Below, piece after piece: positions 5,924 through 7,864 of a stretch of DNA of 7,864 nt (its first letter is position 1; every line of letters starts with the position of its first letter). This DNA comes from Deltaproteobacteria bacterium UBA6967 (GTDB lineage: Bacteria > SAR324 > NAC60-12), in NCBI GenBank assembly GCA_002450295.1, contig DJYX01000080.1, forward strand, positions 1 to 7,864, in the 5' to 3' direction. A program made the translations under genes and the position numbers. The notes beneath the pieces are model-generated. The model worked only from the letters and a program-made list of their open reading frames with translations. It did no database searches and was not told the origin of the DNA.

Positions 5924-7708
5924 ATGCTTGACACCAGTTCCCGAGCAAAAAGCAAACAACTCTCCAACTTTCTGCCAGCCTTCCGTTTCTTACGACCCTA
6001 TAAATGGCGAATCCTACTCGCAGGGATCGCCCTAGTCACTACCGCTGGTGTCTCCCTTTCCCTTGGACAAGGATTGCGCTTATTAATTGATCAGGGTTTC
6101 GTAGCTGGATCCTCGGAGGCTCTAACCCAGACGTTGTTATTGTTTCTTGTACTCGTAACCCTTCTAGCACTTGGAACTTTTCTAAGATTTTACTTGGTTT
6201 CCTGGCTGGGAGAACGTGTCAGCGCAGATTTACGCAAGGCTGTCTTTCGACATTTGTTACAGTTACACCCAGGCTTTTTTGAAACCAATCTCAGTGGAGA
6301 AATCCAGGCACGGATCACAGCCGACACTACGGTTCTGCAAACGGTGATCGGATCATCTCTATCCGTAGCCCTGAGGAACGTATTGCTCTTTTTGGGTGGC
6401 ATTGCCTGGCTTTTCTGGACCAATCCCAAGCTAACATCCATCGTGTTGATTGCGGTACCCCTGCTTGTTTCCCCAGTTGTCATCTTTGGACGTCGAGTAA
6501 GAAGGCTCTCAAGGACCAGCCAGGATAAAGTAGCTTCAGTAGGAGCTTACGTGGGTGAGGCCTTACAGCACATCAAGATTGTTCAGGGCATGAATCATCA
6601 GCAGGTAGACGAGAAGTCCTTTTCACAACACGTTGAGTCTGCGTTTGATGCTGGAATTCAACGCATCCGACAGCGAGCTTTTCTGATCGCTATCGTGATG
6701 TTGTTAGTCCTTGGATCCGTCGGAGGCATGCTATGGGTGGGTGGTCAGGATGTTTTGGCAGGTAGAGTGACACCTGGGGAATTGGCAGCGTTTGTCTTCT
6801 ATGCGTTAATTGTCGCAAGCTCTCTGGGTTTTCTCAGTGAGGTCATAGGAGATCTCCAAAGAGCTGCCGGAGCAACAGAACGCTTGATGGAACTTCTGGA
6901 GGCAAAAAGCGAGATAACAGACCCTATCTCCCCACAGTCGCTACCCTCTTTGGTGCGTGGCTCTTTGGAGATAAATGATCTGCATTTTTGTTATCCCTCT
7001 CGTCCTGATTCTTTTGCATTACAAGCCGTCAACTTAAACATTGAACCAGGGATGACGATGGCTCTTGTTGGCCCCTCTGGGGCTGGGAAGTCAACGCTGT
7101 TGGAGTTACTATTGCGCTTCTACGATCCTCTCCAGGGTTCCATACACTTTGAGGGAATTGATCTGCGCTACTTAGCCTTGCAGGAGTTTCGACGACATAT
7201 CGCTTTTGTCCCTCAACAACCAACGCTCTTCAGCGCTAATGTTTGGGAAAATCTTTGTTACGGGCAACCCGATGCGTCCAAGGAGGAGATGCTTGCTGCA
7301 ACAAGGGATGCCAATGCTGAAGAATTTTTGGACAAGCTGCCTCAGGGCTTTGATAGTTTTCTAGGGGAGCAGGGAGTGAGACTCTCAGGCGGACAACGTC
7401 AACGTCTAGCGATTGCTCGCGCAATTCTTCGAGATCCCAAGTTGTTACTACTTGATGAGGCCACCAGTGCGTTGGATGCGGAGAGTGAACGAATGGTGCA
7501 GGAAGCCTTGTTAAGATTGATGCAGGAGAGAACAACAATTGTCATTGCACATCGACTGGCAACCGTGATTCATGCAGATCAAATCGCAGTCATGGACCAA
7601 GGTAGAGTGGTTGCCCTCGGCACTCATCAGCAATTATTGCACAGCTCCCCCCTCTACAGCCGACTAGCAGAACTCCAGTTTCGACAAGAAGCCGTCCAAG
7701 CTGCCTAG
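5924..7708 (+). CDS. MsbA-like ABC exporter half-transporter (permease fused to ATPase)
   Basis: A complete 594-residue type IV ABC exporter subunit of the inner membrane, expected to work as a homodimer that uses ATP to export a lipid, drug or other hydrophobic substrate. The N-terminal part (about 25-310) holds six predicted membrane helices, roughly at 28-48, 68-92, 142-165, 168-188, 252-275 and 283-306. The nucleotide-binding domain shows A-loop Tyr357, Walker A GPSGAGKST at 383-391, Q-loop Gln431, signature LSGGQ at 487-491, Walker B LLLLDE at 507-512, D-loop SALD at 515-518 and H-loop His543, all intact. The start RFLRPYKWR plus GQGLRLLIDQGF resembles the MsbA-related permease/ATPase family common in proteobacteria rather than E. 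coli MsbA itself. No Shine-Dalgarno sequence precedes ATG 5924, and no better in-frame start is seen. The gene stands alone, with no lipid A or secretion genes nearby, so the substrate cannot be inferred. Confidence 0.93.
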   Translation: MLDTSSRAKSKQLSNFLPAFRFLRPYKWRILLAGIALVTTAGVSLSLGQGLRLLIDQGFVAGSSEALTQTLLLFLVLVTLLALGTFLRFYLVSWLGERVSADLRKAVFRHLLQLHPGFFETNLSGEIQARITADTTVLQTVIGSSLSVALRNVLLFLGGIAWLFWTNPKLTSIVLIAVPLLVSPVVIFGRRVRRLSRTSQDKVASVGAYVGEALQHIKIVQGMNHQQVDEKSFSQHVESAFDAGIQRIRQRAFLIAIVMLLVLGSVGGMLWVGGQDVLAGRVTPGELAAFVFYALIVASSLGFLSEVIGDLQRAAGATERLMELLEAKSEITDPISPQSLPSLVRGSLEINDLHFCYPSRPDSFALQAVNLNIEPGMTMALVGPSGAGKSTLLELLLRFYDPLQGSIHFEGIDLRYLALQEFRRHIAFVPQQPTLFSANVWENLCYGQPDASKEEMLAATRDANAEEFLDKLPQGFDSFLGEQGVRLSGGQRQRLAIARAILRDPKLLLLDEATSALDAESERMVQEALLRLMQERTTIVIAHRLATVIHADQIAVMDQGRVVALGTHQQLLHSSPLYSRLAELQFRQEAVQAA

Positions 7709-7787
7709 GGCCAACCCAACAGATGTGGTTGCAATTCCATCTTACGATGTCTCTGCACCAAGGATTAAGATTTCTTGAACAACCCAC

Positions 7788-7815
7788 TTGACAAGTACGG
7801 TCAATCACTAATAAT
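7788..7815 (+). promoter_or_regulatory. Sigma70-type promoter of the tRNA-Gly gene
   Basis: A perfect -35 box TTGACA (7788-7793) is followed, after 16 bases, by AATAAT (7810-7815), which matches the -10 consensus at five of six positions. Transcription would start near 7822, only about six bases before the tRNA. The -35 box is the centre of an odd palindrome, ACTTG-A-CAAGT (7786-7796). This implies that the tRNA is transcribed independently of the ABC transporter. Confidence 0.7.
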
Positions 7816-7827
7816 CTTTTGAGTTCC

Positions 7828-7864
7828 GCGAGAGTAGCTCAGTTGGTAGAGCGTCAGCCTTCCA
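7828..7864 (+). tRNA. tRNA-Gly (anticodon UCC), 5' part cut by the window end
   Basis: The cloverleaf can be laid out from G7828: 7-base acceptor strand GCGAGAG, T8-A9, D-arm GCTC-AGTTGGTA-GAGC (7837-7852), G26, anticodon stem TCAGC (7854-7858) and loop CTTCCA. This gives anticodon TCC (7861-7863) with A37 as the last base of the window. It reads GGA/GGG glycine codons. The TCAGCCTTCCA segment matches the anticodon arm of E. coli tRNA-Gly(UCC). The 3' half lies outside the window. In many bacteria this tRNA is clustered with tRNA-Tyr, tRNA-Thr and tuf, but no tRNA precedes it here. Confidence 0.93.

Noticed and set aside
7712..7731. Hairpin CAACC/GGTTG just after the ABC transporter stop as terminator
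   Set aside because: Five base pairs with a 10-base loop and no following T-run; not an intrinsic terminator.

Overview
The window looks like a chromosomal segment from a Gram-negative bacterium. The lipobox lipoprotein and the MsbA-type exporter point that way, and base composition is roughly balanced with a slight AT lean. A marine proteobacterium or a related lineage is a reasonable guess, but nothing here fixes the taxon. There is no transposase, integrase, CRISPR array or phage gene.

Left part (1-3353, + strand): the distal half of a urease operon. It holds the C-terminal 253 residues of ureC (the 5' end lies outside the window), then ureE, ureF, ureG and ureD, tightly packed with short gaps or overlaps. 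The order C-E-F-G-D puts ureD last, as in some Firmicutes operons, rather than first as in Klebsiella. UreE delivers nickel, and UreF, UreG and UreD form the GTP-driven complex that installs it in the UreC active site. All accessory genes look intact.

Middle (3358-5559): a minus-strand gene for a two-domain CDC48/p97-like AAA+ ATPase converges on ureD with only 4 bases between the stop codons. It lacks the usual N-terminal CDC48 substrate-adaptor domain and has a short Asn/Ser-rich tail instead. Divergently from it runs a small predicted lipoprotein of unknown function. The 105-base region between these two starts carries an 11-bp interrupted inverted repeat.

Right part (5560-7864): a 364-base stretch without a convincing gene, ending in a cluster of CATAGT-type repeats, precedes a complete MsbA-like ABC half-transporter (594 aa). 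After it come a good sigma70-type promoter and the first 37 bases of a tRNA-Gly with anticodon UCC, cut by the window edge.

I see no clear undescribed multi-gene system. The least ordinary items are the N-domain-less CDC48-like ATPase with a cysteine in both P-loops, its divergent orphan lipoprotein, and the two inverted-repeat clusters in the non-coding regions.
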